Shown: positions 10,005-19,359, numbered from the stretch's first letter. The stretch is DNA of 64,000 nucleotides from CAXSBR01 sp964252015 (GCA_964252015.1 CAXULW010000009.1:1-64000), one strand, 5' to 3'. The notes: generated by a model not told the origin, from the sequence alone. Made by a program: numbers and translations.

Positions 10005-11414
10005 TTAGAGCTGGCGGGCGGTGAGGTCGCGGACCTCGGCGTAACGGGCGCGCACCGATGGCTCGGGGTCGGCTTCGTAGGTCTCCAGCCCGCTGATCTC
10101 CCACTGCGGTTCGGGGGCGTCGGCATTCGCCACCGCGGCCAGGGTCCACGCGGCCTGACGGGCGGCACCGTCGGCCACGTACTCCCCCGGCGGCGGCACG
10201 GAGACGGGATAGCCCAGCACCGCCGGCGCGATCCGGCGCAGCGCCGCCGACCGGGCCCCGCCCCCGACCAGAATCACCCGCCGTACCTGCACGCCTTGGG
10301 CCACCAGGGCGTCGAGCCCGTCGGCCAGACCGCAGAGCAGGCCTTCCATCGTCGCCCGGGCCAGGTGCGCCGGAGTGGACGACGCCAACGTCAGCCCGTG
10401 CACCGCGCCGGTGGCGTCGGGTTCGTTCGGGGTCCGCTCACCCTCCAGGTACGGCACGACGATCAGCCCGTCCGAGCCGGAAGGAGCCGACAGCGCCAGC
10501 GTGGAGAGCTTCTCGTGGTCCACGCCGAGGATGCGCGCCGTGGCGTCGAGCACGCGCGCTGCGTTCAGCGTGCACACCAGCGGCAGGAAGTCGCCCGAGG
10601 CCGACGCGAACCCGGCCACGATGCCGCTCGGATCGGCGGTCGGCGTGGCCGAGACCGCGCTGACCACGCCGGAGGTGCCGATCGAGACGACGACGTCGCC
10701 GGCCCGCGCCCCGACCCCGAGCGCGGCGGCCATGTTGTCGCCGGTACCCGGGCCGAGGTGGGCACCGGCCGACGTCAGCCCGGCCGAAGCCGACGGCCCC
10801 AGCACCGTCGGCAGCGCCGGCACGTGGCCCAGCGCGCGGTCCAGCAGGTCGGGGCGGTACTCGTTCGCGGCCGGCGAGAAGTACCCGGTGCCACTGGCGT
10901 CGCCGCGATCCGTGCGCAGCGCGTCGAGCCCGGACGACGCGTTCAGCCGCCAGGTGAGCCAGTCGTGGGGCAGGCAGACGGCTGCGGTGCGGGCGGCGTG
11001 ATCCGGTTCGTGTTCGGCCAGCCAGCGCAGTTTGGTCACCGTGAACGACGCCACCGGCACCAACCCGACGGCATCGGCCCAAGCTTGCGGACCCCCGAGC
11101 TCGGCCGTCAGTTCGGTGGCGGCCGCGGCCGAGCGGGTGTCGTTCCACAGCAACGCCGGCCGCACGACCGCGCCCTCGTCGTCCAGGCAGACCATGCCGT
11201 GCTGCTGGCCGCCGACCGCGATCGCGGCAACGTCGTCGAGCCCGCCGGCGTCCGCGGCCGCGGTGGTGAACGCGGTCCACCAGTGCTCAGGATCGATCTC
11301 CGTGCCGTCCGGGTGAGCGGCTCGACCGCTGCGGACCAGCACACCGGTCTCGCCGTCGCGGACGACGACCTTGCAGGCCTGGGTTGAGGTGTCGATGCCG
11401 GCAACGAGGGTCAT
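10005..11414 (-). CDS. xylB: Xylulokinase (FGGY carbohydrate kinase)
   Basis: The 469-residue protein phosphorylates D-xylulose to xylulose-5-phosphate by family. It opens with the ATPase motif AGIDTSTQACKVVV, carries the xylulokinase GGQQHGMV segment near residue 75, and has the second nucleotide-binding region with SIGTSGVVSAVS and, near 400, LVGGGARSAALRRIAPAVLG. Length and motif order match XylB rather than glycerol kinase. No xylose isomerase or sugar transporter is adjacent, so the true substrate could be another pentulose. It is divergent from the phosphoglucomutase across a repeat-filled gap. Confidence 0.9.
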   Translation of the reverse strand: MTLVAGIDTSTQACKVVVRDGETGVLVRSGRAAHPDGTEIDPEHWWTAFTTAAADAGGLDDVAAIAVGGQQHGMVCLDDEGAVVRPALLWNDTRSAAAATELTAELGGPQAWADAVGLVPVASFTVTKLRWLAEHEPDHAARTAAVCLPHDWLTWRLNASSGLDALRTDRGDASGTGYFSPAANEYRPDLLDRALGHVPALPTVLGPSASAGLTSAGAHLGPGTGDNMAAALGVGARAGDVVVSIGTSGVVSAVSATPTADPSGIVAGFASASGDFLPLVCTLNAARVLDATARILGVDHEKLSTLALSAPSGSDGLIVVPYLEGERTPNEPDATGAVHGLTLASSTPAHLARATMEGLLCGLADGLDALVAQGVQVRRVILVGGGARSAALRRIAPAVLGYPVSVPPPGEYVADGAARQAAWTLAAVANADAPEPQWEISGLETYEADPEPSVRARYAEVRDLTARQL

Positions 11415-11460
11415 ACCCGGAATTTAGACCCGGGCCGGCTGCGCGAGCTCACCCTACCAG

Positions 11461-11559
11461 GCATCTGACCCAACGCGGGGCAGTCTGGCCCAACGCGGGG
11501 CAGTCTGGCCCAACGCAGGGCAGTCTGGCCCAACGCAGGGCAGCTGGCCCAACGCAGGG
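11461..11559. repeat. Five tandem 20-bp repeats in the xylB-pgm intergenic region
   Basis: Four head-to-tail 20-bp units (11461-11540) and a fifth 19-bp unit (11541-11559) share the core CTGGCCCAACGCRGGGCAG. The first unit is the most diverged, and the last has lost one base. They occupy the divergent promoter region just ahead of pgm (start 11581). The two-helical-turn period would place identical protein sites on one face of the DNA. Confidence 0.9.
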
Positions 11560-11580
11560 CGGGGGTGCAAAGATCGCGCC

Positions 11581-13260
11581 ATGGCCGATTCGAACCGTGC
11601 TGGGCAGCCCACCCGTCCTGAAGACCTCGTCGACGTCCCCAAGCTCATCGCCGCCTACTACGAGGGGCACCCCGACCCGTCGATCCCGGAACAGCGCGTC
11701 GCGTTCGGTACGTCGGGCCACCGCGGCTCGTCACTGTCGACGTCGTTCAACGAGGACCACATCGTCGCGACGTCGCAGGCGATCTGTGACTACCGGACCA
11801 AGGAGGGCATCAGCGGTCCGCTGTACCTCGGCGCCGACAGCCACGCCCTGTCCGAACCCGCCACCGAGTCGGCCATCGAGGTTTTCGCCGCCAACGGGGT
11901 GACGCTCCTGCTCGACTCCCGCGGCGGATATACCCCGACCCCGGCCGTGTCGCGGGCGATCCTGGCCCACAACGCCGGCAAGGCTTTGGGCGGGCCGGGC
12001 GGGTCGGGCGTTCGAGCCGACCCGAGCCGATCCGACGGCGTCGTCGTCACCCCGTCGCACAACCCGCCGCCGGACGGGGGCTACAAGTACAACCCGCCGG
12101 ACGGTGGCCCGGCCGGCACCGACATCACCGGCTGGATCCAGGACCGGGCCAACGAGATCCTGGCCGCGGGCATGGACGGCGTGCGCCGGCTGCCGCTGGA
12201 GCAGGCCCGGCGGGCCGACACCACCCAGGGCTTCGACTTCCTGGACGCCTACGTCAGCGCGCTCAGCGGTGCGATCGACCTGGACGCGATCAAATCGGCC
12301 GGGGTGCGCATCGGCGCCGATCCGCTCGGCGGCGCCAGCGTCGCCTACTGGGGCGAGATCGGCTCCCGCTACGGCCTCGACCTGACCGTGGTGAACCCGG
12401 ACGTCGATCCCACGTTCCGGTTCATGACGCTGGACTGGGACGGCAAGATCCGGATGGACTGCTCCTCACCGTCGGCGATGGCGTCGCTGATCAAGCGCCA
12501 GCACGACTTCGACATCGCCACCGGCAACGACACCGACGCCGACCGGCACGGCATCGTCACCCCCGACGGCGGGTTGATGAACCCCAACCACTACCTGGCC
12601 GTCGCCATCCAGTACCTGTTCGGACACCGCGAAGGCTGGCCAGGCGGGGCCGCGATCGGCAAGACGCTGGTGTCGTCGTCGATGATCGACAAGGTGGCGG
12701 CCGACCTGGGCCGGACGCTGCTCGAGGTACCGGTCGGGTTCAAGTGGTTCGTGCCCGGTCTGCTCGACGGCGCGGTCGGGTTCGGCGGCGAGGAAAGCGC
12801 AGGTGCGTCGTTCCTGCAGCGTGACGGTTCGGTGTGGACGACCGACAAGGACGGCCCCCTGCTCTGCCTGCTCGCCTCGGAGATCACCGCCGTCACCGGA
12901 TCCTCGCCGAGCCAGCTCTACGCCAAGCTGACCGAGCGCTTCGGCTCCCCGGCCTACGCACGCATCGACTCGCCCGCCAACCGGGAGCAGAAGGCCGTGC
13001 TGGGCAAGCTCTCCCCCGACCAGGTCACCGCCACCGAACTGGCCGGCGACACGATCACGGACAAGTTGACCAAGGCGCCCGGCAACGGGGCGGCCATCGG
13101 CGGCCTCAAGGTCACCACAGACTCGGGGTGGTTCGCCGCGCGCCCGTCCGGCACCGAGGACGTCTACAAGCTCTACGCCGAGTCGTTCAAAGGCCCGGAC
13201 CACCTGGCCGAGATCCAGGAGGAGGCCAAGCAGATCGTCAGCAGCGCACTATCCGCCTGA
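11581..13260 (+). CDS. pgm: Phosphoglucomutase, alpha-D-glucose-specific
   Basis: The 559-residue enzyme interconverts glucose-1-phosphate and glucose-6-phosphate. Visible are FGTSGHRGSS near residue 42, the phosphoserine loop VVTPSHNPP near 157, the metal-binding NDTDADRHG near 319, the sugar-binding GEESAGASFL near 402 and the phosphate-binding ARPSGTE near 520. It is slightly longer than usual because of a Gly/Ser/Arg-rich insert at about residues 138-151, just before the phosphoserine loop. It supplies glucose-1-phosphate for storage and cell-envelope sugars. Confidence 0.96.
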   Translation: MADSNRAGQPTRPEDLVDVPKLIAAYYEGHPDPSIPEQRVAFGTSGHRGSSLSTSFNEDHIVATSQAICDYRTKEGISGPLYLGADSHALSEPATESAIEVFAANGVTLLLDSRGGYTPTPAVSRAILAHNAGKALGGPGGSGVRADPSRSDGVVVTPSHNPPPDGGYKYNPPDGGPAGTDITGWIQDRANEILAAGMDGVRRLPLEQARRADTTQGFDFLDAYVSALSGAIDLDAIKSAGVRIGADPLGGASVAYWGEIGSRYGLDLTVVNPDVDPTFRFMTLDWDGKIRMDCSSPSAMASLIKRQHDFDIATGNDTDADRHGIVTPDGGLMNPNHYLAVAIQYLFGHREGWPGGAAIGKTLVSSSMIDKVAADLGRTLLEVPVGFKWFVPGLLDGAVGFGGEESAGASFLQRDGSVWTTDKDGPLLCLLASEITAVTGSSPSQLYAKLTERFGSPAYARIDSPANREQKAVLGKLSPDQVTATELAGDTITDKLTKAPGNGAAIGGLKVTTDSGWFAARPSGTEDVYKLYAESFKGPDHLAEIQEEAKQIVSSALSA

Positions 13261-13308
13261 GTCGCCGTCCGGCTCGCGTCGCCCGATCTCGACGCGGACA
13301 CTGTCTGC

Positions 13309-13923
13309 ATGGTTGAGGGTGGAGTCTGTCTCGCCGTGATGGACCTTGCCCTCACTGACGGTGGTGTTCTGCGCACCGGGCTACTGACCGATGCCGTGGT
13401 CCGTGCCGCAATATTGGCTGATCTGGCGCTGGCCGGCGCCTTGGGCGAAGACATGGACATCGACGTCAGCCCGACCGGGTTCGAGCCGGCCGATCGGTTA
13501 CTCGCTGCGATCGTGGCCGATCCGACCCGGCCACTGGGCTGGTGGTTGCGCCACGCCCCGGTCCGCCCGACTGACGTAGCTGACGTCCTGGTCGGAGAAG
13601 GACGATGGCTGGCCGAGCCGCGCACGCTCATCCACCGAGCCCACCGCTACGTCCGTAATGATTCCTGGGCCGCGCCTGCGTCGCTCCAGTCGACTGCGCC
13701 CCACTCGACGGGTCCACCTTTCTGGGCCGCCAGCGCCTTAGCCGACGCGGCCGGCTGGTTGGCATCGGTTGACCTCCCGCCGCGACGATCGATGGTGACC
13801 CGATGCGGGGCTGCGGCCTGGTTCGTCGGCCTGGCCGTGGAACATCTCGATCGCACCCAGCTGGCGGTAACGCAGGCAGAAGTCGCCGCCAGGCTCGGCC
13901 GTCAGGCCAACTACCTGATTTGA
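13309..13923 (+). CDS. GOLPH3/VPS74-like (GPP34 domain) protein
   Basis: The 204-residue protein resembles the bacterial GPP34 family, related to eukaryotic Golgi phosphoprotein 3. It shows the helical segment ILADLALAGALGED near residue 40, a DVSPTGFEPADRLLAAI segment, and the DVLVGEGRWLAEPRT strand region typical of these proteins. Eukaryotic members bind phosphoinositides; the bacterial role is unknown. It starts 48 bp after pgm and could be cotranscribed. An internal ATG at 13339 is an alternative start. Identification rests on sequence pattern only. Confidence 0.6.
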   Translation: MVEGGVCLAVMDLALTDGGVLRTGLLTDAVVRAAILADLALAGALGEDMDIDVSPTGFEPADRLLAAIVADPTRPLGWWLRHAPVRPTDVADVLVGEGRWLAEPRTLIHRAHRYVRNDSWAAPASLQSTAPHSTGPPFWAASALADAAGWLASVDLPPRRSMVTRCGAAAWFVGLAVEHLDRTQLAVTQAEVAARLGRQANYLI

Positions 13924-13938
13924 CGCCAGCTTCACCGA

Positions 13939-13985
13939 AGCCTGCCCTGCCACGGCGATTCGCCGTGGATTCCCGCGGGCAGGCT
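13939..13985 (+). terminator. Two-storey hairpin after the GPP34 gene
   Basis: An outer 9-bp stem (AGCCTGCCC at 13939-13947 with GGGCAGGCT at 13977-13985) encloses an inner perfect hairpin, CCACGGCG-ATT-CGCCGTGG (13950-13968). It starts 16 nt after the stop codon. No T-tract follows, so it could be a terminator or a structured leader of the next gene. Confidence 0.6.
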
Positions 13986-14128
13986 GAACAGGGCGGCCGT
14001 TGCTACCATTGGGTACGGGGTTTTCTGATTGGAGACTCCGTGCCCGGCCACTCCTGCCTGCCTCAACGGCCTGGGGTAAACGTGCGGCTGGACGTACGGT
14101 TTCTGAGCCGCGGACCTACGGCAATCGG

Positions 14129-16597
14129 GTGACCGGCACGTCGCGGCCGGAAGTGATCACCGGCGGGACGGTTGACGATCCGCCACCCGCGTTCCTACAG
14201 CCCGCTGACGTCGACCGGTACGTCGCCGCGGCGGCCTTGGTCGACGCCACCCAGCGAATGAACTCACTCGACACCGATCGTCAGGCGAGCCAACCCCCAG
14301 ACAATTCGGCCCGCCCGGAGCGGATACCGCCCTTCGCCTGGCTCGTCTTCCTGGTCGTGGGCGCCCTCGTCATCGGTGGGTACGAACTGGTGCCGACCGG
14401 GATCGTCGCCGATGCGGTCTACGCCGCGATCGGGCTGAGCAGCGTGGCCGCCATCGTGGTCGGCGCGCGCATGCATCGACCCGCCGTGGTCGGCGCGTGG
14501 TACCTGATGGCCGCGGGTCAGCTGCTCTGGGTGGTCGGCGATATCGTCTACAGCTGGCTCACCGAGATCGACCACCTCGATGAGTTCCCTTCTCCCGCCG
14601 ACGCCTTCTACCTGCTGGCGTATCCGGCTATCGCCGTCGGCCTGTTCCAGCTCATCCGGGTGAACAGGCGCGGCCGCGATCCGGCCGAGGTGATCGACGG
14701 TGCCACCGTCACCGCCGGGCTCGGGATGCTGTTCTGGGTCGTGCTGGGCGGACCGACGATCGCCGGGCGGCAGTCGCTCGGGGTCGGCCTGGTCAGCGTC
14801 GCGTATCCGATCGCCGACATCCTCATGATCGGCCTGCTGATCACCCTGGTGACGACCCGCGGCGGGCGTTCGGCCTCGTTCCGGATGCTGATCCTGGCGT
14901 TGTTCCTGCTCGTGGCCGGCGACACCGCGTCCTCCGCGCTCGGGCTGTTCACGTCCACCGACACCCGGGTCTTCGACTGGATGTGGCTGGCGTCGTACCT
15001 GCTGTGGGGCGCGGCCGCACTCCATCCGTCCATGCATCTACTGACCGAGCCGAGCACCAGCACCGCCATCCGCTTCGGCCGCAAACGCTTCGCCGCCATG
15101 GCGTTGGCGACCCTGATCGCTCCCGGGACGCTCGCGGTCGAGCAGCTGACCGGCCACGAGTTGACCGTGTGGCCCGTCGTCATCGGCGCCGTGACCGCGT
15201 TCCTGCTCGTCGTGGGGCGAATGAGCCTGACCATCCGTCGCATCATCATCGCCGACGAGCAGCGCGAACTGCTGCGTGAGGCGCTGTCTTACCAGGCCGC
15301 CCACGACTCGCTCACCCAGCTACCGAACCGGGCCGAGGCCATGCGCCTGCTGACGGGCGCGCTGCACCGGGCCCAGCGCACCGGTTCGGTCATCGGCGTG
15401 CTGTTCGTCGACCTGGACGGTTTCAAGGCCATCAACGACACCCATGGACACCCCGCCGGTGACGAGCTGCTGCGGATCGTGGCGCGCACGTTGCAGGACC
15501 AGGTCCGTGCCGGAGACGTCGTGGCCCGCCTCGGCGGCGACGAGTTCATGGTCGTGCTCGAGCCGCTGGACGTGCAGGGCTGCGCAATCGAGATTGCCGA
15601 CCGGTTGGTGAAAAGTGTGCACGCGCCGATCATGTTGAGCGACGGCCGCGAGGTTCGTGTTGGCACCAGCGTCGGCCTGGCCATCAGCCAGGACGGGCAG
15701 GTCGATCCGGACGCGCTGCTGCAAGAGGCGGACGTGGCCGTGTACCGGGCCAAGGCCGGCGGTCGCGGGCGAACCGAAGTGTTCGACGACGTGCTCCGCG
15801 CGGAGCTGGCCGCGCGCACCGAACTGGCCGCCGCGATCAACCGGGCGATCCGGGAGGACCAGTTGGTCGTTCACTACCAGCCAGTTATGGATGTGATGTC
15901 CGGCAACCTCCGTGGTTTCGAGGCGTTGGTGCGCTGGAACCACCCTGAACGCGGGCTGCTTCCCCCGGCAGAATTCATCCCGGTGGCCGAGACGTCGGAT
16001 CTCATCTGCGAACTCGACGCCTGGGTGCTGCACCACGCAACGAGGCAATTCGCAGAATGGAACCACTGGCTCGCCGGCGACCACCCGCGCATGGGCGTCA
16101 ACGTCTCCGGCCGACACGTCGCCCGACCCCGGATCCTGGACGACGTTCGCTCGGCATTGACCGAGTCCGGGCTCTCGGCCCGCCAGCTCGTGCTCGAGGT
16201 CACCGAGACCATCCTGATCGACGAGCCGGCCGCCGTGCAGCACTTGGAAGACCTGCGCGCCCTGGGCGTCCTCATCAGCATCGACGACTTCGGTACCGGC
16301 TACAACTCGATCACGCGGTTGGAGAGCATGCCGGCGGATGCGGTCAAGATCGACAAACGCTTCGTCGAAATCGGCTCGACGTCGGCCAAGCTGCTCCCGC
16401 TCATCGTGCAGACCGCCCAAGCGTTCGGGTTGCCCGTCATCGCCGAGGGGGTGGAGACCGAGCAGCAACTGGCCGTGGTCCGCTCCCTCGGTTGCGAGAT
16501 GGTGCAGGGTTTCCTGCTGGCCCGGCCGATGGACGCGATTGCCACCGAGCGTTGGCAATCGGCGCGTCGGGAACACTCCCGCCGGGTGCCGACGTAG
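14129..16597 (+). CDS. Membrane-bound GGDEF-EAL cyclic-di-GMP enzyme (1 of 3)
   Basis: An N-terminal region with about eight to ten membrane segments (roughly residues 60-370) is followed by GGDEF (motif intact at about 470, LGGDEFMVV) and EAL (FEALVRW at about 597) domains. EAL signature residues also appear in LEVTETIL, SIDDFGTGYNS, KIDKRF and IAEGVETEQQ. Synthesis and breakdown of cyclic-di-GMP are therefore both possible. The start is uncertain: the frame opens at a TTG at 14000, a GTG lies at 14129 and an ATG at 14258, none with a good ribosome-binding site. I chose 14129 as a compromise (822 residues). Confidence 0.88.
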   Translation: MTGTSRPEVITGGTVDDPPPAFLQPADVDRYVAAAALVDATQRMNSLDTDRQASQPPDNSARPERIPPFAWLVFLVVGALVIGGYELVPTGIVADAVYAAIGLSSVAAIVVGARMHRPAVVGAWYLMAAGQLLWVVGDIVYSWLTEIDHLDEFPSPADAFYLLAYPAIAVGLFQLIRVNRRGRDPAEVIDGATVTAGLGMLFWVVLGGPTIAGRQSLGVGLVSVAYPIADILMIGLLITLVTTRGGRSASFRMLILALFLLVAGDTASSALGLFTSTDTRVFDWMWLASYLLWGAAALHPSMHLLTEPSTSTAIRFGRKRFAAMALATLIAPGTLAVEQLTGHELTVWPVVIGAVTAFLLVVGRMSLTIRRIIIADEQRELLREALSYQAAHDSLTQLPNRAEAMRLLTGALHRAQRTGSVIGVLFVDLDGFKAINDTHGHPAGDELLRIVARTLQDQVRAGDVVARLGGDEFMVVLEPLDVQGCAIEIADRLVKSVHAPIMLSDGREVRVGTSVGLAISQDGQVDPDALLQEADVAVYRAKAGGRGRTEVFDDVLRAELAARTELAAAINRAIREDQLVVHYQPVMDVMSGNLRGFEALVRWNHPERGLLPPAEFIPVAETSDLICELDAWVLHHATRQFAEWNHWLAGDHPRMGVNVSGRHVARPRILDDVRSALTESGLSARQLVLEVTETILIDEPAAVQHLEDLRALGVLISIDDFGTGYNSITRLESMPADAVKIDKRFVEIGSTSAKLLPLIVQTAQAFGLPVIAEGVETEQQLAVVRSLGCEMVQGFLLARPMDAIATERWQSARREHSRRVPT

Positions 16598-16808
16598 CCC
16601 GGGGCTTTCGTGGCGAGGGCTTGGCTGCGAACTGAAATCTCCGGGCGTTGTCGGTGGCGTTGAGCCGGTGGCGTAAGCCGATGGCGGGCCAGGTGGTCAC
16701 CGATCTCGCTCTAACGTTGGCACAGGTCGATCACGTGCTCGGTCAACAGAAAAAGGCAAAGCCGTGGCACCTACCGCTCAGCGGGCCGGAACCAAGTAGG
16801 TTTCGCTC

Positions 16809-17486
16809 ATGGCCCCAACCGGTCGCCCATGGCTGCTGGCCGACGTCACGGCCAAAGGTGCGATGGCCGCCTTGCTCGTATTCAGCGTCACCCACCCGCA
16901 GTGGGCCCGTTTCGCCGACAAGGCCATGATCGAACGCGCCGTGCTCTATCCGGTTCTCGTCGCCATCGTTCCGCTCGGGTGGTGGCTTCGGCGCCGGAAC
17001 GACCCTACGGTCACCTACCCGGCGCCGGCCGCCGCGCTGTTCACCCTGCCGTTCCTGATCGATATCGCCGGCAACGCGCTGGACTTGTACGACCGGGTCG
17101 ACCACTTCGACGATGCCTGCCACTTCACAAACTGGGCCCTCATGTGTACCGCGTTGGGACTATTACTGCTCCGGCTGCCGGACGTCCCGGCATGGACGAT
17201 CGCCGCGCTGTGCATCGGGTTCGGGGCGAGCGTCGCCATCTTGTGGGAGGTGGGCGAGTATCAAACGTTCATCCTCGACACCCCCGAGGCCAAGACCGCC
17301 TACCGCGACACCATCGGTGACCTCGCGCTGGGGATGAGCGGCTCCGTCGTCGCCGGCCTGGCCGTTGCGTTGACCGCGCGGCAGCAGCGACTGCGACATC
17401 GCCAACCGGCAGCGACTCAACCCACCGCAGCGGAAACGTCGGACAGCATGTCGAAACCCTCGGTGGAGCAGGCCCTCCCCAAATAG
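16809..17486 (+). CDS. Multi-pass membrane protein, YjdF/DUF2238-like
   Basis: The 225-residue protein has about five or six hydrophobic segments. Signature pieces are RVDHFDDACHFTNW near residue 98 and ILWEVGEYQTF near 145, followed by DTIGDLALGMSGS near 170. This spacing of DHF, WE and D-x-x-GDL resembles the YjdF (DUF2238) inner-membrane family of unknown function. A polar 40-residue tail follows. It stands 211 bp after the GGDEF-EAL gene, and the gap shows nothing recognisable. Confidence 0.65.
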   Translation: MAPTGRPWLLADVTAKGAMAALLVFSVTHPQWARFADKAMIERAVLYPVLVAIVPLGWWLRRRNDPTVTYPAPAAALFTLPFLIDIAGNALDLYDRVDHFDDACHFTNWALMCTALGLLLLRLPDVPAWTIAALCIGFGASVAILWEVGEYQTFILDTPEAKTAYRDTIGDLALGMSGSVVAGLAVALTARQQRLRHRQPAATQPTAAETSDSMSKPSVEQALPK

Positions 17487-18144
17487 ACAGCGGCGGCAGA
17501 AACCGCAGCACGTTGCCGTAGGTGCCGGCGGTCAGCGTGATCAGGCCCTGCTGATGGCACGGCATCCGGGCCGTCTTCTCCGCGGCGGAGCGCTGCGAGT
17601 TAGCCGACGCCTTTGTGCGTACGGAGATAGCGCGTTAATAGCACGGTAAACGACATCGCCAAATTCCAAGCACCGCCGCCGGTCTGCCCAGTGGGGGGAA
17701 CAAGCCAAGATCGGATTCAGATAGCGGCCTCGGTACCCCCATGCTAGCTTTTTCCAGTACCGCACGGTGAGTCGGGGGTTACGGGGGAGAGACCGCCTCA
17801 CCGCGCGGTACGCCTATCTTTCCTGACCTTTCCACTGGCGCCGGTGTGCACGTTGAGCGTGCCGGGAAGTGTCAACAATTCGCGAACCTCGTGCCTCAAT
17901 CGCAGCGCATCTCGGATGGTTGACCGCAAATACCCACCATCGAGCCCCTACCTCATCTTCCCATTTTGCCGGTAGCGGTCATGGTGTAGATCACGGACTT
18001 GTCGCTTCGATTGGCGGATCCGGACGCATTCGCCCTACGATGTGGACGCCTGGTTGGCTACGGCCACCGGCACAAAAATCTCGGGGATTGCTGGCGTTGA
18101 AGTGTTCGGCGCCGGTGCGTTCAGTTCATCCCTGGAGGTTTCCG
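17487..18144. other. 658-bp non-coding region upstream of the WhiG-type sigma factor
   Basis: No convincing gene is seen. A 14-bp imperfect inverted repeat (TACCGCACGGTGAG at 17758-17771 with 17797-17810, one mismatch) encloses a G-rich 25-nt loop. A good ribosome-binding site, CTGGAGG, lies at 18132-18138 just before the sigma factor start. The sigma factor frame remains open up to 17869, but the upstream part has no family similarity. The length suggests a long regulated leader. Confidence 0.5.
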
Positions 18145-19032
18145 ATGGCGCCGCCGCTAACATTATGTGTCTCGCGCAGCGGGACGGATGTCACCGAGTT
18201 GGTCAAGGCCCACCTGCCGTTGGCCGCGCATCTCGCCCGCGAGCGCGCCGCGTCATTGCCGGTGCACATCAACCTCGACGACCTGCGCTCGGCGGCCATG
18301 TTGGCCCTGGTCGTCAGCGCGAAAAGCTTCGACCCGGACCGCGGCGTTCCGTTCGCCCACTTCGCGGCCATCCGTATCCGTGGCGCCCTGAAGGACGAGT
18401 TGCGCTCGATGGATTGGGCCACCCGCACGGTCCGGGCGCGTTCGCGTGAGGCGGAAAACGTCCGTGGCCACCTGACCGCGGTGCTCGATCGCAGCCCGCG
18501 TCCGGACGAGATCGCCCAGGCCATGCAAGTAACGGTGGGCGAGCTGCACACCCTCAACGCCGACGTGGCCCGGGCCCGGGTGCTCAGCCTGCAGAGCCTG
18601 GCCGAAGCGGCCGACGTCGACGTTCCCGACAATCCCGCGGACGGCCCGGAATCAGTGCTGTTGTCTCGGGAACGGCTGGGATACCTGCACGACGCTATTG
18701 CCGAACTGCCGGTGCGGCTGAGAATCGTCGTCACCGGATACTTCTTCGACGGTCGCCAGATGAGCGATATCGCGGTAGAACTGGGCGTAACTCAGTCACG
18801 GGTGTCGCAACTGTGCACGAAGGCACTGTCCCTGTTGCGCGACGGGCTCGATTCCCAGCTCGAAACGAGCCCTCCGGGTCAGCGCCTCATGTCGGCCCGA
18901 CGTTCCTCGCAGCTCGACGATTACATCAAAGCGATTTCGTCCCGGAGCACGGTCAAAGGACGCTTGGCCCGGTCCAACGTGCTGGGCGAGACCCCACCCG
19001 TTCCGGCGCGGGCGCACGCACGCATCGCCTGA
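18145..19032 (+). CDS. RNA polymerase sigma factor, WhiG/FliA family
   Basis: The 295-residue protein has sigma region 2 (about 15-95) with HINLDDLRSAAMLALVVSAKSFD and the IRGALKDELRSMDWATRTVR segment diagnostic of WhiG/FliA/SigD factors. Region 3 covers about 95-150 (RPDEIAQAMQVTVGELHTL) and region 4 about 190-245 (LGVTQSRVSQLCTKALSLLR). The ATG at 18145 is preceded by CTGGAGG. The family drives flagellar genes in swimmers and sporulation genes in Streptomyces. No flagellar genes are present here; the neighbour is the type IV pilus locus, which it converges on. Control of that locus is an inference. Confidence 0.88.
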   Translation: MAPPLTLCVSRSGTDVTELVKAHLPLAAHLARERAASLPVHINLDDLRSAAMLALVVSAKSFDPDRGVPFAHFAAIRIRGALKDELRSMDWATRTVRARSREAENVRGHLTAVLDRSPRPDEIAQAMQVTVGELHTLNADVARARVLSLQSLAEAADVDVPDNPADGPESVLLSRERLGYLHDAIAELPVRLRIVVTGYFFDGRQMSDIAVELGVTQSRVSQLCTKALSLLRDGLDSQLETSPPGQRLMSARRSSQLDDYIKAISSRSTVKGRLARSNVLGETPPVPARAHARIA

Positions 19033-19359
19033 CGTCTGGCCGTCGGTTCTGGGTGCATGGGTGAAGTTCCAGCCTCAGTCTCCGGTCCACGGAAGGCGCT
19101 CAAGTCCAAGACGGAGCTACCCGGATTCAGCGAACGTATGCCGCGCAATTCGGACTCAGTGGGTCCGACGTCGTCAATCCAGGTGTTCAGTTGGTTACAT
19201 CGAAAAACGCGGTCTTCGCAGCGGGTCGCGACCCCTACCCTGATCCGCCAGGGGACACGACCTCGCCGCGTCATAAGCGGCTGCGTGTTCGAATGGGGCT
19301 CGGCGCTTCGGTGAACGATCACAGCAGCCTGACGGCGAGTTCAAGCGGGACAGGCCGCG
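19033..19359. other. 327-bp gap between converging sigma factor and pilin genes
   Basis: Short open frames exist on both strands but none has a good start, ribosome-binding site or family similarity. I see no clear terminator hairpin, RNA gene or repeat in it. Confidence 0.5.

Noticed and set aside
9969..11387. Plus-strand open frame of 472 codons opposite xylB
   Set aside because: The xylB frame has clear FGGY kinase motifs. The opposite frame has none.
11461..11559. CRISPR array
   Set aside because: The 20-bp units are directly adjacent, with no unique spacers and no cas genes in the window.
14000..14128. Cyclic-di-GMP riboswitch in front of GGDEF-EAL 1
   Set aside because: I looked for the GEMM core elements and could not find both halves. 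Only a two-stem hairpin further upstream is evident.
17541..17801. Possible 86-residue minus-strand gene upstream of the sigma factor
   Set aside because: Its Arg-rich translation has no family pattern, it overlaps an inverted repeat, and no ribosome-binding site is seen.
19057..19314. Possible 85-residue gene after the WhiG-type sigma factor
   Set aside because: No ribosome-binding site and no recognisable family, with low-complexity basic content. Other short frames overlap it equally well.
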